DNA from: Candidatus Dojkabacteria bacterium
Lineage (GTDB): Bacteria > Patescibacteriota > Dojkabacteria > SC72
Assembly (NCBI GenBank): GCA_012800885.1
Contig: JAAZIL010000011.1
Location: 1 to 9,805, forward strand
Length of the DNA stretch: 9,805 nucleotides
Reading direction: 5' to 3'
Part shown: in pieces, positions 1-6,760 of the stretch
How the letters are laid out: each line of letters begins with the position of its first letter
How positions within the stretch are numbered: position 1 is the first letter of the stretch
The notes under the pieces: model-generated
The model's database searches: none
What the model was told of the DNA's origin: nothing
Seen by the model: the letters and a program-made list of their open reading frames with translations, nothing else
Position numbers and translations under genes: made by a program

Positions 1-1533
1 ATCATTATTTTTTCTCTCTAAAGAATCTCCCACTAATGGTACTTTAGATACACTAGCTTTCCCTAGAGCCATTCCTTCAGTAAAAGGTTTAGGAGTTGTA
101 GGCGGGAAGATCGCTTCAAGGAATTTCGGGGCTTGTGCAGCATAGAAAAGAACAAATATACGCAAAAACATTACAAGAAGCCTTCCTGAATCTAATTGAC
201 CATCTACGAAACCCATAAACCCTGCAGAATCCTGACCAACCAGTTTAGGAGGAATGGCTATAGACAGGTCGCTTCCTATAGTTTCCTCTATTGCTCGTGG
301 TATGTTAACAATAAATAGAATTGCAGGAAAAACCATAACATTCCTTAGCAAAGAAGAGAACCAATTTTTTATCATTTTGTTGTTTCCTGGTATCGCACCC
401 AAAGTTAATTGGATTGGACCTAAGATAACATTCATCAAGATTCCAAAATATGCTTTGAAAAGAACGATTGTGACCCTTATAGCGCCTAAGAATATTATCC
501 CAACAACAAACAAGATCTGTATCAATCCCCAAAGACCTGTCAGAGCAGGACTAACAACAAATGACGTTGTTAACATTGTTGTTTGCACTACAGCATTAAG
601 AATACCTAGAGCTGAATCTGTTTTAAAAGCTCCAAAAAGTAGAGAAGTACCAAAGGTCTTTGTAACTGCTTCTATGGTACCCCAGAGCGTACCATCTCCT
701 CCCAATGCCCCACTAATTAACGAGCCTGGACCAAATATTGATGATAAGTTACCCTTCTCAGTAAGAATAAATTTAATAAGATTATTTAGAACTACTCCAA
801 GGTCAATAATAAAGCCAGCTATGGCGAAACTAAAAGTTGCCAGTACTAAGCTAATTATTACTTGAGGAAGAATAGTCCCTAAGGTAACCATGGTTTGCCC
901 ACCGAGTTTGTGTCTAAACATTATCATAAAACCTGCTATGACCATTACTATAACAAAAAAGATATATGACAGATTCAAAGTCCTTGCCCAAATCTTGGTT
1001 ATACCTCCCTGTTTTAAAGCCTGATACCCGGACTCAGCCGCGCTAGAAGCAGCATAACTTGCTACCGATTCCGCATACCCCGGGACCCACTGTTGAGCAA
1101 GATGTTCAGATATATCAACAGAAGGATATAATGCATATGCAGCTGTCGATGCGTCATCCACCATCCCTATTAACCCTCTCCTTAAATCATAAGGTAAGTG
1201 TTGAGAATTTGCTTCATTTATACCCGTAATTTCAGGAGCTGCTAATGAAACTAATGACCACGCTGTATTAAGAATCTCTGTACCTTGCCTACTATTCATA
1301 TTATCTTCATTTTCTTGTGCACCAGATAAACCACTTGCAATATTATGAAACTTCTTTGTTCCTTCCCAAGCTGGTTTTAACTGTATCTCTTCACCCCCTT
1401 GAGCATAAACATTAAAAACTCCAAAGAAGAAAAATACTGCTAAAACAGAGATCAATATTACATTGAAACTCTTTCTAGAAGTAATCTCTTTAATCTTTAA
1501 GCCCAAAGAATATATTTTTTTAGATATCCCCAT
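1..1533 (-). CDS. VirB6/TrbL-like polytopic membrane protein (3' end outside window)
   Basis: An open frame of 511 codons runs from ATG at 1533 to the window edge with no stop, so the C-terminus is missing. Residues 1-44 look like a signal peptide (basic start, hydrophobic stretch about 24-40, then VYA before Gln45). A soluble segment of about 140 residues follows. Hydrophobic helices lie near 189-206, 222-247, 336-380 (probably two), 396-411 and 459-475. The motifs GFMIMFRHKLGGQT and LGPIQLTLGAIPG resemble a polytopic family that I recognise from Candidate Phyla Radiation genomes and that is often described as VirB6/TrbL-like, the inner-membrane channel component of type IV secretion. That functional label is inference from topology and motif memory. 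It is the last visible gene of the minus-strand envelope operon, 22 nt after the cysteine-rich gene. No Shine-Dalgarno is evident before the ATG; the upstream bases are almost all A/T. Codons containing CG seem more frequent here than in neighbouring genes. Confidence 0.72.
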   Translation of the reverse strand, partial: MGISKKIYSLGLKIKEITSRKSFNVILISVLAVFFFFGVFNVYAQGGEEIQLKPAWEGTKKFHNIASGLSGAQENEDNMNSRQGTEILNTAWSLVSLAAPEITGINEANSQHLPYDLRRGLIGMVDDASTAAYALYPSVDISEHLAQQWVPGYAESVASYAASSAAESGYQALKQGGITKIWARTLNLSYIFFVIVMVIAGFMIMFRHKLGGQTMVTLGTILPQVIISLVLATFSFAIAGFIIDLGVVLNNLIKFILTEKGNLSSIFGPGSLISGALGGDGTLWGTIEAVTKTFGTSLLFGAFKTDSALGILNAVVQTTMLTTSFVVSPALTGLWGLIQILFVVGIIFLGAIRVTIVLFKAYFGILMNVILGPIQLTLGAIPGNNKMIKNWFSSLLRNVMVFPAILFIVNIPRAIEETIGSDLSIAIPPKLVGQDSAGFMGFVDGQLDSGRLLVMFLRIFVLFYAAQAPKFLEAIFPPTTPKPFTEGMALGKASVSKVPLVGDSLERKNND

Positions 1534-1555
1534 TCTAAATATAATTTAAATTTAA

Positions 1556-2914
1556 TTAATTCCCAGGTTCGATTGGAATAGCATCTCCCCTAGATCCTTG
1601 TACCTTATGTAACAAAAAATCATTGTATTCTTCATCTGTTGGAGTAGATTCTACAGTAGGTAAATCATCTAACTCATTAAATTTCCTCTCCTTAAAAAGA
1701 TAGGATTTATCCCAAGCACACCTAATTTTAGACTTACCTGGAACACCCTGTATATATGCTTCACAAGGGGTAGTGTAATAATACTTAGAAACAAGCTCTG
1801 TTTGAGGTGGAAGAGCCGTTTTATTCCTTACTTCCATAAAGGCATTAGTACAAGCAGAACCTTCGAGACAACCTTTATCTGAACCGAAAGGAGAATCCAT
1901 TATGATTACTATATCTTCTACTTTTACACAATCTGGATGTCCAAGAACCTCACATTTGAAATGAGTCCACCCCTCCAGTAGCAACCCCCATGCAGTAATC
2001 TGTTTGTATCTCTCTACCGCTTCTGCTACTTTACTAATTTTACACGCCTTATACTCACCACTCCATTTTACAAAAATTTGGTTTTTACATTCTTCATAAT
2101 TCTCTTCCACATCCTCTTCAGTCAGATTATCTCTCTCGCCTGGGAATTTATGTATAGAATCATATAGGAATTCTGATATTTTGTTTGATTTGTCAGGATT
2201 TACATTTGAAGCATTGTTACATTCAGGACACTCATTCACAATCTCTGTTTCCACTCCTATCTGTCCTTCTTCTGCTTTCTTACTTAATAAATCCGTAAAT
2301 GCAGTCCAGAAATCAAAGATAAAAGGTTTATCTTCATCCCAAGATTTATGCTCTTCTATCTGTTGTCCTGGTGGTAACAATACATTTGCTATCCGACTCT
2401 CTACCTGTTCTCCTGCAGGCTTAAGAGTTGGTGTATCCGTTGTAATCATCCTGTTTGAATCTGCCACTTCAATACCTGAGAGTAACTCAAGAGGAACAGT
2501 AACTTCTGCAAGAAGAATACTTGCATCGATTGAAACTAAGGTTGAATCATCACTTGCCTCTACTTCACTTGCTCCAGCTTCTTTTGTAAACTCAACTTCT
2601 GCAGTCCCATCATATTGACAGGCTGAATCTGATTTAATATATGTATACTCTCCTGCTCCACACTCATACTTAATAATTGAACCAATAGATAACACCTCTT
2701 CTTCCTCTTTCTCAGGTATTTTCAAAGGAGTTGACGTGTCACTATCACTAATCGTAATCTCTTCCTCTTCTATCACCCTCTGTACAACTTGAGCCTCTGC
2801 AATACTTTTGTTTTCAACCTTAAACTTATTAGTAACCCAAACAATACATATACATGAAAAACTCATTAAGAGAAGTATCCCTATGGCTTTTATTTTTTCT
2901 AAGGCAGATTCCAT
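1556..2914 (-). CDS. Single-pass, cysteine-rich exported protein of unknown function
   Basis: This 452-residue protein is not one I recognise. Residues 10-28 form one hydrophobic helix after a short N-terminus, consistent with a signal anchor and an external C-terminal body. Residues 46-75 are acidic low-complexity sequence. The body carries 12 cysteines outside the helix (85, 99, 229, 232, 276, 291, 321, 329, 349, 355, 384, 399). They include a CPEC motif at 229-232 and fall into close pairs, which suggests disulfides or a bound metal. The stretch from about 305 to 375, with EGWTHFKCEVLG and IIMDSPFGSDKG, looks like the conserved core by its compositional order. The gene lies between the Fn3 gene (26-nt gap) and the VirB6-like gene (22-nt gap), so it probably belongs to the same surface or secretion apparatus. 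The ATG at 2914 has only a distant AGGA-like sequence about 16 nt upstream. The stop is TAA. Confidence 0.8.
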   Translation of the reverse strand: MESALEKIKAIGILLLMSFSCICIVWVTNKFKVENKSIAEAQVVQRVIEEEEITISDSDTSTPLKIPEKEEEEVLSIGSIIKYECGAGEYTYIKSDSACQYDGTAEVEFTKEAGASEVEASDDSTLVSIDASILLAEVTVPLELLSGIEVADSNRMITTDTPTLKPAGEQVESRIANVLLPPGQQIEEHKSWDEDKPFIFDFWTAFTDLLSKKAEEGQIGVETEIVNECPECNNASNVNPDKSNKISEFLYDSIHKFPGERDNLTEEDVEENYEECKNQIFVKWSGEYKACKISKVAEAVERYKQITAWGLLLEGWTHFKCEVLGHPDCVKVEDIVIIMDSPFGSDKGCLEGSACTNAFMEVRNKTALPPQTELVSKYYYTTPCEAYIQGVPGKSKIRCAWDKSYLFKERKFNELDDLPTVESTPTDEEYNDFLLHKVQGSRGDAIPIEPGN

Positions 2915-2940
2915 TATTTTAAAATAATCCTACTATATAT

Positions 2941-3807
2941 CTATCTCTCTTTAATTATCCCATAATTCTCAAGCAACGCAACTTTTCCATCTTGAGAAAC
3001 TCTCCCTATACTACTCACATCCATTTCTAAATCATTTTCTGAGAGTTTAAAATCAAAAGTTTTTTTAACTGCACCTAAGAAAGACGCTTGTAAAATATCT
3101 GCTGTGGAGAAAGAAAAATATGAAGAACCATCAGTAGTCCTTGCATCCCCTATTGTAACTATCCAACTACCATTTGAATCAGGTAAAGAAGATATGTAAT
3201 TTGAACTACCTGAGCTACCAAGTTGATCATCATCGATTAATGTAAATACAATTATCCAATCAGAAGGATCTGTCACATTAGTGATTGTACCTGCTCTTGT
3301 CTCAAAGGGTGGAGGACTAGGAAGAGTGGAGAAAGTCTTCACCATATATCCTTGCCCATTGTTATCATACTTCCTACCTCCAGAGTATACTTCAAAAAAA
3401 TAGGTTGTATCTGGTTCTAAACGATCTGTTTCAATGTAATGTGCTTTGTAGCTTCCTTTAGAAGTAAAACTATCCCTTACATCCCTCCCTTCCTTATCTA
3501 ACTGTGTCTCATTAACTCCATATTTAATATATCCTTCCTCTTTACTACTTGAAATCCATACTACAGAGAAGGTAACATCAGAGAGATTTGTTATCATGAC
3601 AGTCTCTTCTCCTGATGACAAATCTGTTTCACTCGATCCTGCTGTTAAGTTTCTCCATTCCACATCTCTTCTAAGTGGATAGCGCAGAGAAGGTAACTCC
3701 GGCTCTGGCAATAATTCAGGGGTTGGCTCAGGGGCAGATTGGTCAGTAGCAGGTTGTTCAGCAATAACCTGTTTTGTACCAAGAATTGTTTCTGGAGCAA
3801 AATATGA
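2941..3807 (-). CDS. Second Fn3/carboxypeptidase-regulatory-like module, cut off from the upstream gene by an in-frame TAG
   Basis: This is the continuation, in the same reading frame, of the gene ending at the TAG at 3808-3810. It has 288 sense codons and ends in TAG at 2941. The first 30 or so residues are a Pro/Glu-rich linker (for example APEPTPELLPEPELPS). An Fn3-like domain follows, with the LEPDTTYFFEV strand and a GYMVKTFSTLP end, and then a beta-sandwich segment with NGSWIVTIGDARTTDGSSYF, typical of carboxypeptidase-regulatory-like repeats. No ATG or GTG precedes the domain. The only candidate start is TTG at 3711, which has no Shine-Dalgarno and lies inside the linker. The first ATG falls inside the Fn3 domain. 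The segment has no signal peptide or anchor although its domains are of an extracellular type. I therefore read it as the C-terminal half of one 535-residue protein. Whether it is translated, by readthrough or reinitiation, cannot be told from sequence. Confidence 0.7.
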   Translation of the reverse strand, partial: SYFAPETILGTKQVIAEQPATDQSAPEPTPELLPEPELPSLRYPLRRDVEWRNLTAGSSETDLSSGEETVMITNLSDVTFSVVWISSSKEEGYIKYGVNETQLDKEGRDVRDSFTSKGSYKAHYIETDRLEPDTTYFFEVYSGGRKYDNNGQGYMVKTFSTLPSPPPFETRAGTITNVTDPSDWIIVFTLIDDDQLGSSGSSNYISSLPDSNGSWIVTIGDARTTDGSSYFSFSTADILQASFLGAVKKTFDFKLSENDLEMDVSSIGRVSQDGKVALLENYGIIKER

Positions 3808-3810
3808 CTA
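3808..3810 (-). other. In-frame amber codon interrupting the two-module Fn3 gene
   Basis: The minus strand reads GAG AAC TTC TAG TCA TAT TTT GCT. The frame is open for 246 codons before the TAG and 288 codons after it, with domain architecture repeated on both sides and a linker directly after it. TAG is a genuine terminator elsewhere in the window: the rRNA methyltransferase gene, infB (TAG followed by TAA) and the end of this same Fn3 frame. Genome-wide reassignment of UAG is therefore unlikely. The options are a recent nonsense mutation, an assembly error or within-population variant, or programmed readthrough. Confidence 0.85.
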
Positions 3811-4548
3811 GAAGTTCTCTTGACTCTGATTATTTAAAGAGAGTACTGTAAGTAGTTTACCATCTTTACTAAACAGCTCAGAATATTCTCCCTGAAGCAT
3901 GGCAATCTTACTCAATCCTTTTTTTGCAATAAGGGTTAACTGTGTATTATCCGTTGACATAGTAATCTTCTTCTCCTCTATACTTCTAAAAGCAGAAAGA
4001 TCAACAATCCAGTTACCACTGCTTGGGACTAAAGCTGATACAGGATATGTACTCTTGTTTGTAAAGAGAATATATACTATTACATTCTCAGTAGAACTAT
4101 CACTTACAGAACCGTGTACAGGATTAGGAATTGGAGTATCCATACCTACTGGAGCAGTAGAGAAAATATATGGGCCACCTTGCCCCTCTGTATATCTCTC
4201 CCCATCACAGAGAAGGATAAAAGAATAATTCATATCTGGTTCTAGATTTTTTAATTCTACATAGTGACTCTCTCTCTTTCCTGCTCCTCTTTTATCTGGT
4301 ACTGGACTTCCTTCAACCCCTGCTGTTACAGGTATAACAAAGGTTTCAACAGGTTTCTCTGTAACCCAACTTATTGTAAGAGAGTTAGTTGTTACATTGG
4401 AAACAATTATCTCTTTTGGGCTTGGATCCGAATTTGCTAAAAGTAAATATTGTACTCCCTTGTAGACTGCAAAAACTACTGCAGGAATACCAAATAGTAG
4501 AATAATTGTCAGTTTAAATTGTTTTTTCTGATGAGGTGTTAATCTCAT
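3808..4548 (-). CDS. Membrane-anchored Fn3 protein, N-terminal half up to an in-frame TAG
   Basis: The segment encodes 246 residues from ATG at 4548. A basic N-terminus (RLTPHQKKQFK) precedes a transmembrane helix at about 13-37, consistent with a signal anchor and an outside C-terminus. Residues about 43-133 form a fibronectin type III-like domain (SNVTTNSLTISWVTEKPV, LKNLEPDMNYSFILLCDG, IFSTAPV). Residues about 137-195 resemble a carboxypeptidase-regulatory-like beta domain (NPVHGSVSD, SSGNWIVDLSAFRS). The second half of the interrupted frame repeats the same domain order. The role is probably structural at the cell surface, possibly as an adhesin or apparatus subunit; this is inference. 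It follows the small coiled-coil gene by 40 nt on the same strand. No clear Shine-Dalgarno is seen. The TAG after ENF is immediately followed by open frame, so the natural product may be the longer protein. Confidence 0.8.
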   Translation of the reverse strand: MRLTPHQKKQFKLTIILLFGIPAVVFAVYKGVQYLLLANSDPSPKEIIVSNVTTNSLTISWVTEKPVETFVIPVTAGVEGSPVPDKRGAGKRESHYVELKNLEPDMNYSFILLCDGERYTEGQGGPYIFSTAPVGMDTPIPNPVHGSVSDSSTENVIVYILFTNKSTYPVSALVPSSGNWIVDLSAFRSIEEKKITMSTDNTQLTLIAKKGLSKIAMLQGEYSELFSKDGKLLTVLSLNNQSQENF

Positions 4549-4588
4549 TAACTAATCATACAAACTAGAGATAGGAATATCAATTGAT

Positions 4589-4948
4589 TCATTTACTTTT
4601 TCCCATACCAATTCCCTGAATAAAACTTGAGATTACCCTAAATACACTACCTACTTTATGGATAGGAACTAATAGTGCAGAATTAATCTCATTCAGGACA
4701 CCTTTCTCTGTATCAATAATTTCTTTAAATTCTAGTATTACCTCATTGGCTGTCTGTATTGCTCCTTGTGCATCTTGTATCACCTTTCTACTATCCTCAA
4801 CTGCTTTAGCTGATTCTCTAAGCAACATAGCTAATTGGTACAAAACAAAACAGATAAAACTAGTAAATACTCCTATAAGTATCATCCAATACATACTGGG
4901 TAGTTCTAACATTACTCTTACTCTCAATTTAGATATTTCATTATACAT
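4589..4948 (-). CDS. Small single-helix membrane protein with coiled-coil tail (DUF948-like)
   Basis: The protein has 119 residues if the ATG at 4948 is used. A hydrophobic helix lies at about 20-42 (YWMILIGVFTSFICFVLYQL). Residues 43-92 then form a charged heptad-like segment rich in E, K, A, I and V (ESAKAVEDSRKVIQDAQGAI), and a more hydrophobic C-terminal part ends in GMGKSK. This layout resembles small DUF948-type proteins, but the match is by architecture only. An alternative start is Met13 (ATG at 4912), preceded by GAGAGTAAGAGTA, which resembles a ribosome binding site better than anything before 4948. Starting there would give a conventional short N-terminus before the helix. It is the first gene of the minus-strand envelope operon and diverges from rsmE, with 51 nt between the starts. 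The stop is TGA, which shows that UGA is not reassigned. Confidence 0.75.
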   Translation of the reverse strand: MYNEISKLRVRVMLELPSMYWMILIGVFTSFICFVLYQLAMLLRESAKAVEDSRKVIQDAQGAIQTANEVILEFKEIIDTEKGVLNEINSALLVPIHKVGSVFRVISSFIQGIGMGKSK

Positions 4949-4979
4949 TATTTCTAAAGTACGTGACAGATAAAAGAGA

Positions 4980-4988
4980 TGATATAAT
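4980..4988 (+). promoter_or_regulatory. Extended -10 promoter for the rsmE operon
   Basis: TGATATAAT is a perfect extended -10 element (TGN plus TATAAT, the hexamer at 4983-4988). A GTGACA at 4963-4968 matches five of six -35 bases, but its 14-nt spacing is short. Extended -10 promoters can work without a good -35. The predicted transcription start, about 4995, is only some 5 nt before the rsmE ATG at 5000, which would make the mRNA practically leaderless. Confidence 0.5.
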
Positions 4989-4990
4989 GA

Positions 4991-4994
4991 GAGG
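4991..4994 (+). promoter_or_regulatory. rsmE: Shine-Dalgarno candidate for rsmE
   Basis: GAGG lies 5 nt before the ATG at 5000 and supports that start. It would lie just upstream of the transcript start predicted from the extended -10 box, so both elements cannot act in the same mRNA unless transcription starts earlier. Confidence 0.45.
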
Positions 4995-4999
4995 AAATA

Positions 5000-5728
5000 A
5001 TGAATAAATTCTTTGTAAGGCAGAAATTAAGTATAGATGATATTACACACCTATCTGATGTAGATAGTGAATATGCAATAAATACATTAAGGATAAATAT
5101 CGGAGATGTTGTAGAGATAGAGACATATGAAGCGATGTATTTGGGGATAATAACGGATATTCAAAAAAAATCTGTAGAAGTAGAGATAAGAGAAGAAGTT
5201 AAGAAGAAAGGCATAAAAGATAGTGTTGATATCACAGTAGCCCAATCATTAATTAGTAGAAACAAATTCCATTTCTTTCTTCAGAAAGCTACAGAGATAG
5301 GTATTGATAGAGTGATACCTGTAGAATCACAGTACAGTACAATAAAAAGACATAAGGCAGTTAAAGAGTATGGTTCTTGGAAAAAGATAATTGAAGATGC
5401 TACAGAACAATCTAGAACTACCAACCCTTTGATTATTGAAAAACCTGTTAAACTAGAAGATCTTAATACTAATAATATCTCAAATAGAGTGTGTCTCTGT
5501 ACAGAGAATACGGAGTATATATCATTACAGAAGTATTTAAAAACTATTAATATTAAGGAACCGTTCTTGATAGCAATAGGACCAGAGAAAGGTTGGAGTA
5601 GTAAAGATATTAACCTATTTAAGTCTCTTGATTTTACTTTTGTAAAATTACAGGGGAATATATTAAGAACTGAGAGTGTTGGTCTAGTAGTGGGGAGTAT
5701 AATTAAATATGTAAAAGGAGAGATCTAA
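5000..5728 (+). CDS. rsmE: 16S rRNA m3U1498 methyltransferase RsmE
   Basis: The 242-residue product matches the RsmE family in length and motifs. RsmE is a SPOUT-fold enzyme that transfers a methyl group from S-adenosylmethionine to N3 of U1498 (E. coli numbering) in 16S rRNA, in the cytoplasm on the assembled small subunit. A PUA-like N-terminal domain (about 1-70) is followed by the catalytic domain. The family signatures are visible: QKATEIGIDRVIPVES (95-110), WKKIIEDATEQSR (117-129), IAIGPEKGWSSKDI (191-204) and the knot strand LQGNILRTESVGLVVG (217-232). The usual GPEGG is GPEKG here, a minor deviation. It is the first gene of a two-gene plus-strand operon; its TAA stop overlaps the next ATG. 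The start is supported by a GAGG 5 nt upstream and by the length. Confidence 0.93.
   Translation: MNKFFVRQKLSIDDITHLSDVDSEYAINTLRINIGDVVEIETYEAMYLGIITDIQKKSVEVEIREEVKKKGIKDSVDITVAQSLISRNKFHFFLQKATEIGIDRVIPVESQYSTIKRHKAVKEYGSWKKIIEDATEQSRTTNPLIIEKPVKLEDLNTNNISNRVCLCTENTEYISLQKYLKTINIKEPFLIAIGPEKGWSSKDINLFKSLDFTFVKLQGNILRTESVGLVVGSIIKYVKGEI
5715..5720 (+). promoter_or_regulatory. Canonical Shine-Dalgarno of the m5C methyltransferase gene
   Basis: AAGGAG lies inside the end of rsmE, 7 nt before the ATG at 5728. It fixes that start and, with the TAATG overlap, indicates translational coupling. It also shows that this organism uses Shine-Dalgarno initiation for at least some genes. Confidence 0.75.
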
Positions 5729-6753
5729 TGAGAAGAAAAGGAAGTAGTAAAAACTACAAAAAATCTAAATCACATAGAAGAGATAGTACACAGAGATACT
5801 ATACAAAAGATGATATATTTGTTTCTAGAATGGCTAGTATATTACTAATGCCTAAATCAAAAGTAGTAAATATTTTTAATCAGAAAAAGATCACTACCTT
5901 AAGAATAAATACTCTTAAAACTAAACCTAAAGAAGTACTAAATAGTTTAAAACGTAGAGGTTATGAATTAGAACAGGTACCTTGGGCTCTAAATACCTAC
6001 TTTGTGACAAACAAGAATAAGTCTGAAATCTCTCAGATAGAAGAGTATCAGAAAGGATTCTTCTACATCCAAGATTTATCTAGTATATTAGCAACTCTCA
6101 TACTTGAGCCTAATCAAAATGATAGAGTCTTAGATATCTGTGCTGCACCAGGTAGTAAAACTACACATATTGCTGAAATAACAGATAATAAAGCTACTAT
6201 TTTTGCTAATGATTCTGAAGTAGCTCGTACAAATGCATTAAGGAATGTAATAGAGCAATTTGGTGCTACTAGTGTGAAAATAACACTAAGTGATGGAAGA
6301 GATTTTGGTAAGAGATACCCTGACTATTTCAACAAAGTATTACTAGATGCTCCCTGTAGTGGTGAAGGTAGGATAACTTTAAGAGGATCAAGACCACTGA
6401 GATACTGGAGTATAAAGAAGGTTAAAAGATTAACAACTCTTCAGAAGGAACTTATTGAGTCTTCCTTTATTACACTCAAAACAGGAGGTACACTTGTTTA
6501 TACAACATGTACATTAGAGCCTGAAGAGAATGAAGGGGTTGTAACACACCTTCTAAACAAGCATAAGAATGCTAAATTACAAAAAATAGATATAGTAGAG
6601 AGCAAAGAATTTGGTGATTACAGAAAACATATTACTCAAGGGATTAAGAATTGGAGTGGAAACACCTATCACAAAGAGATAACAAAGAGTATTAGAATTA
6701 TACCCTCTCCTGAGATGATGGGTTTCTACATTGCTAAAATAATTAAGAAGTAG
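5728..6753 (+). CDS. rRNA m5C methyltransferase, RsmB/RsmF (NOL1/NOP2/Sun) family
   Basis: The 341-residue protein is an S-adenosylmethionine-dependent cytosine-5 methyltransferase, presumably acting on 16S rRNA. Motif I is VLDICAAPGSKTTHIAE (124-140). Motif IV is LLDAPCSGEG (195-204) with the helper Cys200. Motif VI is YTTCTLEPEENE (248-259) with the probable nucleophile Cys251. The C-terminal motif is MMGFYIAKI. Motif VI is commonly TCS and is TCT here. The protein lacks the NusB-like RNA-binding domain of true RsmB and starts with a short basic tail (RRKGSSKNYKKSKSHRR), so it is closer in layout to RsmF-type or minimal NOP2/Sun enzymes; the target cytosine cannot be assigned. It is cotranscribed with rsmE (stop and start overlap by one base). 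It ends in TAG and converges on pnp with a 3-bp gap. Confidence 0.9.
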   Translation: MRRKGSSKNYKKSKSHRRDSTQRYYTKDDIFVSRMASILLMPKSKVVNIFNQKKITTLRINTLKTKPKEVLNSLKRRGYELEQVPWALNTYFVTNKNKSEISQIEEYQKGFFYIQDLSSILATLILEPNQNDRVLDICAAPGSKTTHIAEITDNKATIFANDSEVARTNALRNVIEQFGATSVKITLSDGRDFGKRYPDYFNKVLLDAPCSGEGRITLRGSRPLRYWSIKKVKRLTTLQKELIESSFITLKTGGTLVYTTCTLEPEENEGVVTHLLNKHKNAKLQKIDIVESKEFGDYRKHITQGIKNWSGNTYHKEITKSIRIIPSPEMMGFYIAKIIKK

Positions 6754-6760
6754 ATCTTAA
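6743..6760. terminator. Weak inverted repeat at the convergent gene junction, possible bidirectional terminator
   Basis: TTAAGA (6743-6748) and TCTTAA (6755-6760) form a perfect 6-bp inverted repeat around a 6-base loop that contains the TAG stop of the methyltransferase gene. T-rich sequence follows in both directions (CTCTCTTTCTCTTCTTC on plus, TTATTTT on minus). The stem is AT-only except for one G-C pair, so it would be weak. Its support is mainly its position, exactly where two opposing transcripts end. Confidence 0.3.

Noticed and set aside
254..865. Plus-strand open frame of 203 codons opposite the VirB6-like gene
   Set aside because: It lies fully inside the minus-strand membrane protein gene, has no domain-like sequence, and its composition is what a reversed hydrophobic gene gives.
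1534..1555. AATTTAAATT palindrome before the VirB6-like gene as an operator
   Set aside because: It is pure A/T in an AT-rich gap of 22 nt, so a palindrome of this kind is expected by chance.
1562..1579. RGD tripeptide near the C-terminus of the cysteine-rich protein as a host-cell adhesion motif
   Set aside because: A three-residue match is expected by chance, and nothing else suggests integrin binding.
2181..2618. Plus-strand open frame of 145 codons opposite the cysteine-rich gene
   Set aside because: Shadow of the longer minus-strand gene. It is rich in Ser and Thr from antisense reading, has no supporting context, and stands alone on that strand between minus-strand genes.
3808..3810. 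Genome-wide reassignment of TAG as a sense codon
   Set aside because: TAG ends the rRNA methyltransferase gene, infB (followed by TAA) and the Fn3 frame itself at sensible C-termini, so general reassignment is not supported.
4589..4591. UGA read as glycine, as in Gracilibacteria and SR1
   Set aside because: The 119-residue gene ends in TGA at a sensible place with another TGA two codons later, and the full-length conserved genes (pnp, rsmE, rpsO) contain no in-frame TGA.
5030..5035. TATACT on the minus strand inside rsmE as -10 box for the envelope operon
   Set aside because: No -35-like sequence lies at a suitable distance upstream, so it is not distinguishable from background.
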